Part shown: piece by piece, positions 41,352-48,792 of the stretch
How the letters are laid out: the number at the start of each line of letters is the position of its first letter
How positions within the stretch are numbered: position 1 is the first letter of the stretch
Source of the DNA: Methylobacteriaceae bacterium
Lineage (GTDB): Bacteria; Pseudomonadota; Alphaproteobacteria; Rhizobiales; Beijerinckiaceae
DNA length: 64,000 bases
Direction: 5' to 3'
Assembly: GCA_020638195.1 (NCBI GenBank)
Contig: JACKJC010000001.1
Location: 733,001 to 797,000 of the forward strand
The notes under the pieces: generated by a model
What the model was told of the DNA's origin: nothing
Database searches by the model: none
What the model saw: the letters and a program-made list of their open reading frames with translations, nothing else
Program-made: the position numbers and the translations under genes

Positions 41352-43262
41352 TCAGTCCTCGTCGCCGTCGTCGTCCTCGTCGCCGTCGTCGTCCTCGTCG
41401 GCGTAGATGATGTCGTCGGCGCCCTCCGGCCCGCTCGGCGTCGCGATTTCCGGCGCATCCGCCGCGCTACGGATCGCCACGATTTCGGCGCCCGGAAATT
41501 TTTCGAGCACGGCGCGCACCAAGGGATCGGCGGCGACGCCGCGCTCGCGTTCGCGCGCAGCCTCGGCGCGCACTTCGGCGATGCTCGGCAGGCCCTCGCG
41601 GCTCGACAGCGCCACCACCCAGCGTTCGCCGGTCCAGTCCTGCAGCTTGCGCATCAGGGCCTGCGGCAGATGGGTGGAACCGCCGGGGGCGAGCGAGAAT
41701 TCGAGGCGGCCGCGCTCGAATGTCACGAGGCGGACGTCGCGCTCCAGCATGATCTTGAGCTGGATGTCGCGCTCGGCCGCCGCGCGCGCGACGACGTCCT
41801 CGAATTTCCCGAACAGGGCGCGCGGCTCGGCTGTGGGCGCGGGAGCGGGCGAGGGGGCGAAGGCGCGCGCGCCGCCGGTATCGCCGGGCGAGGAATACGG
41901 ACCGCGAGCCTTCAGGCTCGCAGACGCGGGCGAGCCTGAAGGCTCGCGGTCCGACGTTCGCGCTGCTGGCGCGCCAGCGCTTTCAGGGCCGCCGAAGCCC
42001 AGCTTGCGCAGCGCCTCGTCCGGCGTCGGCAGGTCCGCGGCATAGGCGAGGCGCACCAGCACCATGTCGGCGGCGGCGAGCGACATGGCGGATTCGCGCG
42101 TTTCCGCCACGCCCTTCATCAGGATCTGCCAGGCGCGGCTGAGCACGGCCATGGACAGCTTGCCAGCGAAGTCGAAGGCCGCCTTCGCCTCGTCCGGCGG
42201 GGCGGCGGCGAGCGGCGCATCCGGCGCGACTTTCGCGCGCGTGATGAGATGGACGAATTCGGCGACCTCGATCAGCACCTGCGCGGGATCGGCGCCCTCG
42301 TCGTATTGCTGCTGCAGGTTCCGGATCGCGCCCGCGACATCGCCGCGCATCAGCCGGTCGAACAATTCGATCACGCGCGCCTTGTCGGCGAGGCCGAGCA
42401 TGGAGCGCACTTCCTCCGCCGGGATCAGCCGCCCCGGCCCGCCATGCGCGATCGCCTGGTCGAGCAGCGACAGGGAATCGCGCACGGACCCTTCGGCGGC
42501 GCGTGAAATCAGCGCCAGCGCTTCCGGTTCGATCTCCACCTTTTCGGTCGCGCAGATGCGGCCGAGATGCTTCATCAGTTCGGCCGGTTCGACGCGCCGC
42601 AGGTCGAAGCGCAGGCAGCGCGAGCGCACCGTAACAGGCACTTTCTCGATCTCGGTCGTCGCGAAGACGAATTTCACATGTTCCGGCGGCTCTTCCAGCG
42701 TCTTGAGCAGCGCGTTGAACGCACTCTTCGAGAGCATGTGCACTTCGTCGATGATGTAGACCTTCATCCGCGCGACGGCGGGCTTGTATTTCGCGCCCTC
42801 GATGATCTCGCGCACGTCGTCGACGCCGGTATGCGAGGCGGCGTCCATCTCGATCACGTCGACATGGCGGCTATCGATGATCGCCTGGCAATGCACGCCC
42901 AGTTCCGGCATGTGCACGGTCGGCTTGTCGATGGCGGGCCGTCCGTCCTTGGCGGGCAGCGCATAATTGAGCGCGCGCGCGAGAATGCGGGCGGTGGTGG
43001 TCTTGCCGACGCCGCGCACGCCGGTGAGCATGTAGGCCTGGTGCACACGGCCGAGCTCGAAGGCGTTGGTGAGGATTCGGACCATCAGGTCCTGCCCGAT
43101 CAGCTCCTCGAAACTCTTGGGGCGATATTTGCGCGCGAGAACGCGGTAGGCGGCCTGTGAGGCGCCCTGCGCTTGAGGGGCGGGCGCCAGAGGCGCGGGC
43201 TCCAGCTCGCCGAAGAGACCGCCGCCCGCGGCTTGATCGTCCTGCGGGCTGTCGTCCGTCAT
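41352..43262 (-). CDS. dnaX: DNA polymerase III subunits gamma/tau
   Basis: 636 residues. AAA+ domain with Walker A TGVRGVGKTTTARIL, Walker B YIIDEVHML, sensor 1 VFATTEIEKVP and the SRC arginine finger (TVRSRCLRF); clamp-loader domain III to about 375; then a linker and the tau-specific C-terminal part (about 490-590). Loads the beta clamp. Two oddities: a perfect 56-base palindrome lies in frame in the linker (about residues 437-455), and the C terminus ends in an Asp/Glu run encoded by tandem 18-base units. No slippery AAAAAAG frameshift site was noticed. Preceded on the same strand by the SRP RNA gene. Confidence 0.96.
   Translation of the reverse strand: MTDDSPQDDQAAGGGLFGELEPAPLAPAPQAQGASQAAYRVLARKYRPKSFEELIGQDLMVRILTNAFELGRVHQAYMLTGVRGVGKTTTARILARALNYALPAKDGRPAIDKPTVHMPELGVHCQAIIDSRHVDVIEMDAASHTGVDDVREIIEGAKYKPAVARMKVYIIDEVHMLSKSAFNALLKTLEEPPEHVKFVFATTEIEKVPVTVRSRCLRFDLRRVEPAELMKHLGRICATEKVEIEPEALALISRAAEGSVRDSLSLLDQAIAHGGPGRLIPAEEVRSMLGLADKARVIELFDRLMRGDVAGAIRNLQQQYDEGADPAQVLIEVAEFVHLITRAKVAPDAPLAAAPPDEAKAAFDFAGKLSMAVLSRAWQILMKGVAETRESAMSLAAADMVLVRLAYAADLPTPDEALRKLGFGGPESAGAPAARTSDREPSGSPASASLKARGPYSSPGDTGGARAFAPSPAPAPTAEPRALFGKFEDVVARAAAERDIQLKIMLERDVRLVTFERGRLEFSLAPGGSTHLPQALMRKLQDWTGERWVVALSSREGLPSIAEVRAEAARERERGVAADPLVRAVLEKFPGAEIVAIRSAADAPEIATPSGPEGADDIIYADEDDDGDEDDDGDED
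41898..41953. repeat. perfect palindrome inside dnaX coding sequence
   Basis: Two exactly complementary 24-base arms (left starts CGGACCGCGAGCCTTCAGGC, right ends GAAGGCTCGCGGTCCG) flank eight bases. The same core occurs between genes at 23588-23649 and 55648-55671. Translated on the dnaX strand it reads SDREPSGSPASASLKARGP, in the linker between clamp-loader and tau-specific domains. Confidence 0.9.
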
Positions 43263-43332
43263 CTGCGCCTGCTGGTTGCGCCCTGCATGGGTGGAGCCGG
43301 CTTTGCGCGCCGAGCGCGCAGAAGCCGAAGTA

Positions 43333-43425
43333 GGAGGCTGGACAGAGACCCGCCCGGTCTCGTTAGGGCTGCTTCCTTCCGGACCTGACCCGGTTGGCGA
43401 GTGGTGCGTCCACCGCCAACCTCCC
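43333..43425 (-). ncRNA. ffs: signal recognition particle RNA (4.5S/small SRP)
   Basis: Minus-strand RNA of about 93 bases from GGGAGGTTGG to CCAGCCTCC, whose ends pair. It contains the universal SRP domain IV: GGTCAGGTCCGGAAGGAAGC followed by AGCCCTAACG, with the GGAA tetraloop and the asymmetric internal loop that binds Ffh. It lies just upstream of dnaX, as in many alphaproteobacteria. Ends are set by pairing and by the promoter at 43432-43460. Confidence 0.93.
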
Positions 43426-43431
43426 GGCCCC

Positions 43432-43460
43432 TATGTGGACCATGCGGGGGCGGGGTGCAA
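43432..43460 (-). promoter_or_regulatory. ffs: candidate ffs promoter
   Basis: Minus-strand TTGCAC, 17 bases, then CACATA, ending seven bases before the predicted RNA start. The gap to the parE stop is under 45 bases, so the promoter fills all the space left by the toxin gene. Confidence 0.55.
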
Positions 43461-43468
43461 GGGGTGGA

Positions 43469-43789
43469 TCAGGAGGGGATCCTGCCAGGTGCGCGCAGGA
43501 GAGCCTCGTAGTCCCGACCGCCATAGAAAATGCGGCCGATCCGAACGACTTCGGCGTCGAATGTGAAGGCTATGGCGACGCGGCGCTCGAACCCGGTCAC
43601 GCGCAGACCGGGGCGGATATCGTCTCGCGCAATACCGCGCTCGGGAAAATCGCCGAGGCCTTCGCAATGGGCGCGTATGCGGCCGACATAGCCGCTGGCG
43701 GTCGCGGGTCCGGCCTCCCGAACGATGAAATCGTAGAGCCTGTCCAGATCGCGAACAGCGGCAGGCCGCAGGACGACCCGACGCTTCAC
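43469..43789 (-). CDS. parE: ParE/RelE-superfamily toxin
   Basis: 106 residues from GTG 43789, which overlaps the antitoxin's stop. ParE pattern: VVLRPAAVRDLDRLYDFIVR, ILGP-like RPGLRVTGFERRVAIAFTFD and the closing VVRIGRIFYGGRDYEALL, with the (I/V)xRIxxGxRD tail motif of the family. ParE toxins inhibit DNA gyrase; RelE relatives cut mRNA. Paired with the ParD-like antitoxin directly upstream. Confidence 0.87.
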   Translation of the reverse strand: MKRRVVLRPAAVRDLDRLYDFIVREAGPATASGYVGRIRAHCEGLGDFPERGIARDDIRPGLRVTGFERRVAIAFTFDAEVVRIGRIFYGGRDYEALLRAPGRIPS

Positions 43790-43790
43790 G

Positions 43791-44048
43791 CTAGCCGGCC
43801 TTCGGGCTGGCCGCGCGGCGCTCCAGCCGCGCAAAGGCCTCATCCAGCGCGACATCGTCGCCGCCCTCGTCGAAGGCGGCGTTGATCTCGCGCGCCAGCC
43901 GTGCGGCGCGCTCGGTCAGATCGAGTTCGTGTTCCTGCAACAGACGCAGCCCCGCGCGCACCACCTCGCTCGCGTTCTGATAGCGGCCGTGCTCGAGCTG
44001 CTGGGCAATGAAGGCTTCGAGATTTTCGCCGATGCTGACATTGGGCAT
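43791..44048 (-). CDS. parD: ParD-family antitoxin
   Basis: 85 residues. N-terminal ribbon-helix-helix (VSIGENLEAFIAQQLEHGRY, then NASEVVRAGLRLLQEHE), the CopG/ParD DNA-binding signature, and an acidic C-terminal toxin-binding region. The gene precedes parE and would autorepress the pair. The AT-rich stretch at 44050-44090 (GTCAATAGATAGCAAATTTG on the plus strand) probably holds its promoter and operator. Confidence 0.9.
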   Translation of the reverse strand: MPNVSIGENLEAFIAQQLEHGRYQNASEVVRAGLRLLQEHELDLTERAARLAREINAAFDEGGDDVALDEAFARLERRAASPKAG

Positions 44049-44098
44049 AACGGCCTCCTGCTATGTCAATAGATAGCAAATTTGGACAAAACTGCCAC

Positions 44099-45565
44099 CT
44101 ACACCGCCGTCCGCAACAAATCCGACACCACCCGCTCCAGATCCTTCAGCGACGCGCAGACGATCGCCCGGTCCACGCAGGGCTCGTAAACCCGCATCAC
44201 GCTGTCGCCGGAATTCCATGCGTTGCGCGGCTCGGGGTTCAAAAAGATCACCCGCCGCGCCCGGTCATGGATCTTGCGCAAAATGTCGGCGCGCGGTTCG
44301 GCGTTGTTGTTGCGGGCGTCGCCCAGAATCAGGACCGTCGTCTTGCGGTCGATCTCGTCCAGCGCCAGCGACTCGAAGGTCTCGAAGGCCTCGCCATAGT
44401 CCGTCGAGCCGCCGAACCGGTCGAGCGTTTCGGCGATGGCCCTGTCGATCTCCTCGCGCTCGAAGAGGTCGGTGACCTCGCCGAGCTGGCCGGAAAAGGC
44501 GAAGGAGCGCACGTTCGGGATCACGTCGTGCAGCGAATAGAGGAACATCAGGAGGAAGCGGGAAACCTGCGCGACGGAACCCGAGACGTCGCAGATCGCC
44601 ATCACCTTGGGCCGGTCGACCTTGCGTTTCTTCCAGATCGTGTGGAACAGCAGGCCGTCATATTCGATGTTGACGCGGATCGTGCGGCGGACGTCGAGCT
44701 GCCCGCGCCGCGCCGTCTTCTTGCGCCGCGAATGCAGCGAAACGAGGCGCTTGGCCATTTTGCGCACGAGTTCGTGCATCAGCTTCATGTCGGTGCGTTC
44801 GACCTGCGACAGCCGCACGCTTTCCAGAATTTCCTCGCGCAACCGGCGTCCGGCGTTGGCGGCGAAGAGCTGCAGCTGCCGCTCGACATAGTCGCGCACT
44901 TCAGAGCGAAGCACTTCGCGCAGCGCGGCGAGCCGCGCGCCTTCCGATTGCTGCGCGGGGTCGGCGGAATCGCGGGCCTCCGCGATCATGTCGTCGAGCC
45001 GTTCCGAGCCCATCTCGCGCTGGATCTTCAGGCCATACATGCCGCGCTGCGTGAAGAAGCGGATGTCGGTCACGCCCGCGCGGCGGGCGGCTTCGGCCAG
45101 CCTTCGTTGCAATTCCGCGCGGTCGCCGCGTTCGAGAATTTCCAGCAGGTCAGCTTCGGCGGCTTCGGCCGCGCTCTGGTCCGGCGGCGCGCTCGCTTCG
45201 CCCCGCGCCTGCCCCGTGCCGCCGCCCGCAGGCGGGCCGCCCTCGCCCCCCTGGCCCTGCTGGCCGCCGGGATCGCCGTCGCTGTCGGGCGATGCGTCCT
45301 CCTGAGGCTGCTGCTCGCCCTGCGCGCCGGCCGGCGTCTTGCCAGAGAAGGAACGGAATTCGAAATATTTGTCGAAGGTCTCGTCGAAGGCGCCCTTCTC
45401 GTCGACGCTCTTGGCGAGCGCGTTCGACAGGCCCTGCTTCAGGATTTCGCGATTCTCGTAACCGAGGAGCTCCAGCGCCTGCCCGGCCTCGATCGCCTCG
45501 GCGGGCGAGATGCGGACGTCCTGTGCGCGCAGGGCGCGGATGAAGTCGGAGAGGATCTGGGTCAT
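44099..45565 (-). CDS. von Willebrand factor A (CoxE-like) protein
   Basis: 488 residues. A Pro/Gly/Gln/Asp-rich linker lies at about 75-125. The C-terminal vWA domain (about 315-480) has the MIDAS motif in AICDVSGSVAQVSRF, the Thr in GGSTDYGEAFETF and the Asp in TVLILGDARNNNAEP. CoxE-like proteins work with a MoxR-type AAA+ ATPase, here just upstream, to insert metals or remodel protein complexes. The target is unknown; no carbon monoxide dehydrogenase genes are near. A palindromic repeat separates the two partners. Confidence 0.87.
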   Translation of the reverse strand: MTQILSDFIRALRAQDVRISPAEAIEAGQALELLGYENREILKQGLSNALAKSVDEKGAFDETFDKYFEFRSFSGKTPAGAQGEQQPQEDASPDSDGDPGGQQGQGGEGGPPAGGGTGQARGEASAPPDQSAAEAAEADLLEILERGDRAELQRRLAEAARRAGVTDIRFFTQRGMYGLKIQREMGSERLDDMIAEARDSADPAQQSEGARLAALREVLRSEVRDYVERQLQLFAANAGRRLREEILESVRLSQVERTDMKLMHELVRKMAKRLVSLHSRRKKTARRGQLDVRRTIRVNIEYDGLLFHTIWKKRKVDRPKVMAICDVSGSVAQVSRFLLMFLYSLHDVIPNVRSFAFSGQLGEVTDLFEREEIDRAIAETLDRFGGSTDYGEAFETFESLALDEIDRKTTVLILGDARNNNAEPRADILRKIHDRARRVIFLNPEPRNAWNSGDSVMRVYEPCVDRAIVCASLKDLERVVSDLLRTAV

Positions 45566-45610
45566 GTGGGGCGGGCCACGCGGAAATCTTTGTCGGCGGT
45601 CCCGGGCGCC

Positions 45611-45760
45611 CCTACCTCCCCTTCATGGGGAGGTCGCGATGCGAAGCGTCGCGGGTGGGGTCCGAACGACTGGTGGCAAACTTGCGTCATTACTAAAGCG
45701 GCGCGAGCCCCACCCGTCCCCGCTTCGCGGGGCCACCCTCCCCATAAAGGGGAGGGAGGA
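45611..45760. repeat. long palindromic repeat between MoxR and vWA genes (CCTCCCC type)
   Basis: CCTCCCCTTCATGGGGAGGT at one end and CCTCCCCATAAAGGGGAGGG at the other, with inner matching pieces GCGGGTGGGG and GCCCCACCCG. It occupies most of the 211-base gap in an otherwise tight pair. Confidence 0.8.
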
Positions 45761-45776
45761 GGCGCGGCGAGTATGC

Positions 45777-46748
45777 TCACTTCACCCGCCACTCCGCTTC
45801 CTTCTTCGCCGCCACCACCAGCGCTGAAATCTCGGAATCCACGGCCTCGATGTCGTCCTGATACTTCAACAGCACGTTCAGTGTGTCGCGCACGAGGTCG
45901 GCGTCGAGTTCGCGCGCGTGCATCAGCACCAGCGTTCTCGCCCAGTCGAGCGTCTCGGAAATCGCCGGGACCTTCTTGAGATCCAACTTGCGCAGGCCCT
46001 GCACGAAGCCGACGAGCTGCGCGTTCAGCCGCGCTTCGGCCTCCGGCACGCGCCGGCGCACGATCGACTGTTCCAGCGCCTGATCGGGGAAGGGAATGTG
46101 CAGGTGCAGGCATCGGCGCTTCAGCGCGTCGCCGAGCTCGCGCTTGTTATTGGAGGTGAGAAAGACGAGCGGCGTCGAGCGCGCCTTGATCGTGCCGAGT
46201 TCGGGCACGGAAATCTGGTAGTCCGACAGAAGTTCGAGCAGAAACGCCTCGAATTCGTCGTCGGCCTTGTCGATCTCGTCGATCAGCAGAATGGCGCCGC
46301 CCGGCTCCCACAGCGCTTTCAGCAGCGGGCGCGGCTCCAGGAATTCCTCGGAAAAGAACGTGTCGTCGAACTCGTGCAGCCGGCCGATCGACTCCTTGAG
46401 CCCCTGCGCGCCCTGCAGGAGGTCGCCGAGCTTTTCCTTCAGCACCTGCGTGTAGAGCAGCTGCTTGCCGTATTTCCACTCGTAGAGCGCCTTGGTTTCG
46501 TCCAGCCCCTCGTAGCATTGCAGGCGGATCAGAGACTTGCCGGTCATGGCGGCCGCCGCCTTGGCGAGTTCGGTCTTGCCGACGCCGGGCGGCCCTTCGA
46601 TCAGCAGGGGCTTGTCGAGCTTCTGCGCCAGGAACAGCGCGGTCGCGATCGCGGAATTGCAGATGTAGTTCTGCGCCTCGAGGCGGGCCTCGATGTCGGC
46701 GATCTCGGCGACGACCGGGCGCGGCCCGGATCGGGAATGTTCGTTCAT
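45777..46748 (-). CDS. MoxR-type AAA+ ATPase
   Basis: 323 residues from ATG 46748; longer starts extend into non-coding sequence. Walker A IEGPPGVGKTELAKA, Walker B ILLIDEIDKADDEF, sensor 1 VFLTSNNKRELGDALKRRCL, and a helical lid to the C terminus. MoxR ATPases act as chaperones for vWA-linked substrates. The downstream vWA protein is its likely partner. Confidence 0.92.
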   Translation of the reverse strand: MNEHSRSGPRPVVAEIADIEARLEAQNYICNSAIATALFLAQKLDKPLLIEGPPGVGKTELAKAAAAMTGKSLIRLQCYEGLDETKALYEWKYGKQLLYTQVLKEKLGDLLQGAQGLKESIGRLHEFDDTFFSEEFLEPRPLLKALWEPGGAILLIDEIDKADDEFEAFLLELLSDYQISVPELGTIKARSTPLVFLTSNNKRELGDALKRRCLHLHIPFPDQALEQSIVRRRVPEAEARLNAQLVGFVQGLRKLDLKKVPAISETLDWARTLVLMHARELDADLVRDTLNVLLKYQDDIEAVDSEISALVVAAKKEAEWRVK

Positions 46749-46950
46749 GTCACTCGTTCGTTTTCGCTCGGCGAAACTGCGCTTGCAGATGTCGAAAATG
46801 GTTTCGCGCGAGCCTGCCGCAAATGCAAGCGTGGCGGACGCCGGGCCGCCATGCGCGATTCTTGGCGCAGGCGCTGAGCATCGCCAAGACCAAGCCATTC
46901 AATGGCATTCAATCATGATGCATTTGCATCTAGAGAGTTAGCGTATTGTT

Positions 46951-47883
46951 TTATTTTGACTTCAACACCACCCGACATTCTGCCGGCAGCGCCGCCATAG
47001 TCATGGGCGGTTTCTTCTTCGCATGCGGATTGGGCTTGGGATGCAACACGCTCGGCTGGAACCACCAGGCGAGCTGGTCGCAACCGTCGCCCGGCGGCAC
47101 GGGGTCCTGCCCGGAGCACCCTTCCTCGCCGCGCGGACAAAACACACGCACGTGAAAATGGTAATTGTGGCCCCACATCGGCCGCACCTTGTTCAGCCAG
47201 CCGCGATCCGAGCCCGCTTCCCGACACATGGCCTTCTTGATCGCGGCATTGACGAAGATGCGCTGGACCTGCGGCGATTTCGCCGCCGCGCGGATGACGT
47301 CGAAATGGCTTTCCGTCCAGACGCGTGGGTCCACGTCCAGCTTGTCGGCGCGCACGACGTTGGTCGCGGACATTTCCTCCCGCTCCGCCCGGCTCAGGCG
47401 CCTGTTGGGCATGGGGGTCAGCCAGATGTCGGCGTCGAGGCCGATCTGGTGCGAGGCGTGGCCGGTCAGCATCGGACCGCCGCGCGGTTGGGAGAGGTCG
47501 CCGACCAGCAGGCCCGGCCAGTTTGAAACCTTCGGCACCTCGCGCGCGAAGCTCTCCAGGAAGGAGATGAGCGCCGGATTGCCGTAGTTGCGGTTGCGCG
47601 ACAGGCGCATCACCTGCCAGGCCTCGCCATTGACGGGAAGCGCCTCGCCGCCCGCCAGGCACCCGCGCGAATAGAAACCGATCGAGCGCGCTTCCAGGTT
47701 GGCGGGTTCGCGCGCCCGGCCGAACAATTCCTTGGCGGGCGTCGAGGGCGCGTCGGGATGCGCGAGCGCCGGCAGCGGCCTGGGATTGAGCGTGCCTTTG
47801 TCCTGCGCCGAGGCGGGCTGGAACCCGGGCGTGGCGGCGGCGACCAGAAGCGCCAGAACGGATGCGAAAGCGCGCAAGTTCAT
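46951..47883 (-). CDS. mepA: penicillin-insensitive murein endopeptidase
   Basis: 310 residues with signal peptide cleaved near ASA-QD (26). LAS-type zinc peptidase: zinc ligands in GHASHQIGLDADIWLTP and GHNYHFHVRVFCP, as in MepA. It cuts D-Ala-meso-DAP cross-links in the periplasm. Four cysteines in the last third probably form disulfides. Divergent from the L,D-transpeptidase gene, so both wall-remodelling genes share a 135-base promoter region. Confidence 0.93.
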   Translation of the reverse strand: MNLRAFASVLALLVAAATPGFQPASAQDKGTLNPRPLPALAHPDAPSTPAKELFGRAREPANLEARSIGFYSRGCLAGGEALPVNGEAWQVMRLSRNRNYGNPALISFLESFAREVPKVSNWPGLLVGDLSQPRGGPMLTGHASHQIGLDADIWLTPMPNRRLSRAEREEMSATNVVRADKLDVDPRVWTESHFDVIRAAAKSPQVQRIFVNAAIKKAMCREAGSDRGWLNKVRPMWGHNYHFHVRVFCPRGEEGCSGQDPVPPGDGCDQLAWWFQPSVLHPKPNPHAKKKPPMTMAALPAECRVVLKSK

Positions 47884-48018
47884 CTCCGCTGTGTCCCGAC
47901 AGGCGCAGCGATTCGGAGATTGCTGTCAACCTTTACGACGTGTGAGGCGTTGTCACAGGCGGGCCTCGCTGGTTTAATTCCCGAGGGTGCGCGTAACAGT
48001 TCGAGTCTCGGGGGCGTC

Positions 48019-48663
48019 ATGAAGCGCTTTGTGTTTGCCGTTATGGCCCTTTTTGGGGCGACATTCGTTTTCGCGGCCGCCGCTCAGGCCAAGGTGCAGA
48101 TCCACATCGATCTGTCCACGCAGCAAATGACGGTCAATTCCTCGTCCGGCAGCTATGTCTGGCCGGTCTCGACGGCGCGTTCCGGCTACGTGACGCCGCG
48201 CGGCTCCTACAGGCCGACAAGCCTGCAGCGCATGCATTATTCGCGTAAGTACCACATGTCGCCGATGCCGCATTCGATCTTCTTCCGCGGCGGCTATGCG
48301 ATCCACGGCACCTACGCCACCGGCGCGCTCGGCCGCCCCGCCTCGCACGGCTGCGTGCGTCTGGCGCCGGGCAACGCCGCCCAGCTCTTCGCCATGGTGC
48401 AGCGCGAAGGCGCGAACATTTCGATCACCGGCTCCGCGCCCGGCCGTGTCTATGCTTCCACCAAGAAGAAATACGGCAAGCACTACGCCCGCGCCGGTCA
48501 CAAGAAGTACAAGCACTATGCGGCCTCGCGCCATCACAAGCGCTGGAGCCACGTGGCGGGCCGATATCGCGCCCGGGCGCCGCTGGCCTACGCCCCGTCG
48601 CGCGCACGCTCGTACGGCGGCACGGTGCGTTCGTTCCAGCTCGACCCCGCGGGTCGATACTGA
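48019..48663 (+). CDS. L,D-transpeptidase (YkuD) with basic His/Lys/Tyr-rich tail
   Basis: 214 residues from ATG 48019; signal peptide to AAQA (24). YkuD domain at about 25-140 with His96 (AIHGTYATG) and the catalytic S109-H-G-C112 block (ASHGCVRL). It forms 3-3 cross-links or attaches proteins to peptidoglycan in the periplasm. The C-terminal 70 residues are unusual: strongly basic and aromatic (KKYGKHYARAGHKKYKHYAA), perhaps for binding anionic wall or outer-membrane polymers. Confidence 0.9.
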   Translation: MKRFVFAVMALFGATFVFAAAAQAKVQIHIDLSTQQMTVNSSSGSYVWPVSTARSGYVTPRGSYRPTSLQRMHYSRKYHMSPMPHSIFFRGGYAIHGTYATGALGRPASHGCVRLAPGNAAQLFAMVQREGANISITGSAPGRVYASTKKKYGKHYARAGHKKYKHYAASRHHKRWSHVAGRYRARAPLAYAPSRARSYGGTVRSFQLDPAGRY

Positions 48664-48792
48664 GGCGGAGCCGGGTCGCGGTTCCCGCATCCGGGCGATG
48701 CGCCCGGAGCGCGGCGATCGCCGGGACAGGGCTGGAGCGCGCGTATAGGCTTTGCAGGCTGAGGAAACAAAGCCCGCAAGGAGCGCTCGAAC

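Noticed and set aside
41340..41400. Tandem GTCGTC repeats considered as a CRISPR or phase-variation tract
   Set aside because: They are short in-frame coding repeats at the end of dnaX with no spacers and no upstream promoter.
44063..45979. 638-codon plus-strand open frame opposite the vWA gene
   Set aside because: It is a mirror of the vWA protein's codon bias, lacks any domain, and is rich in Arg/Ala/His as expected of an antisense frame in GC-rich DNA.
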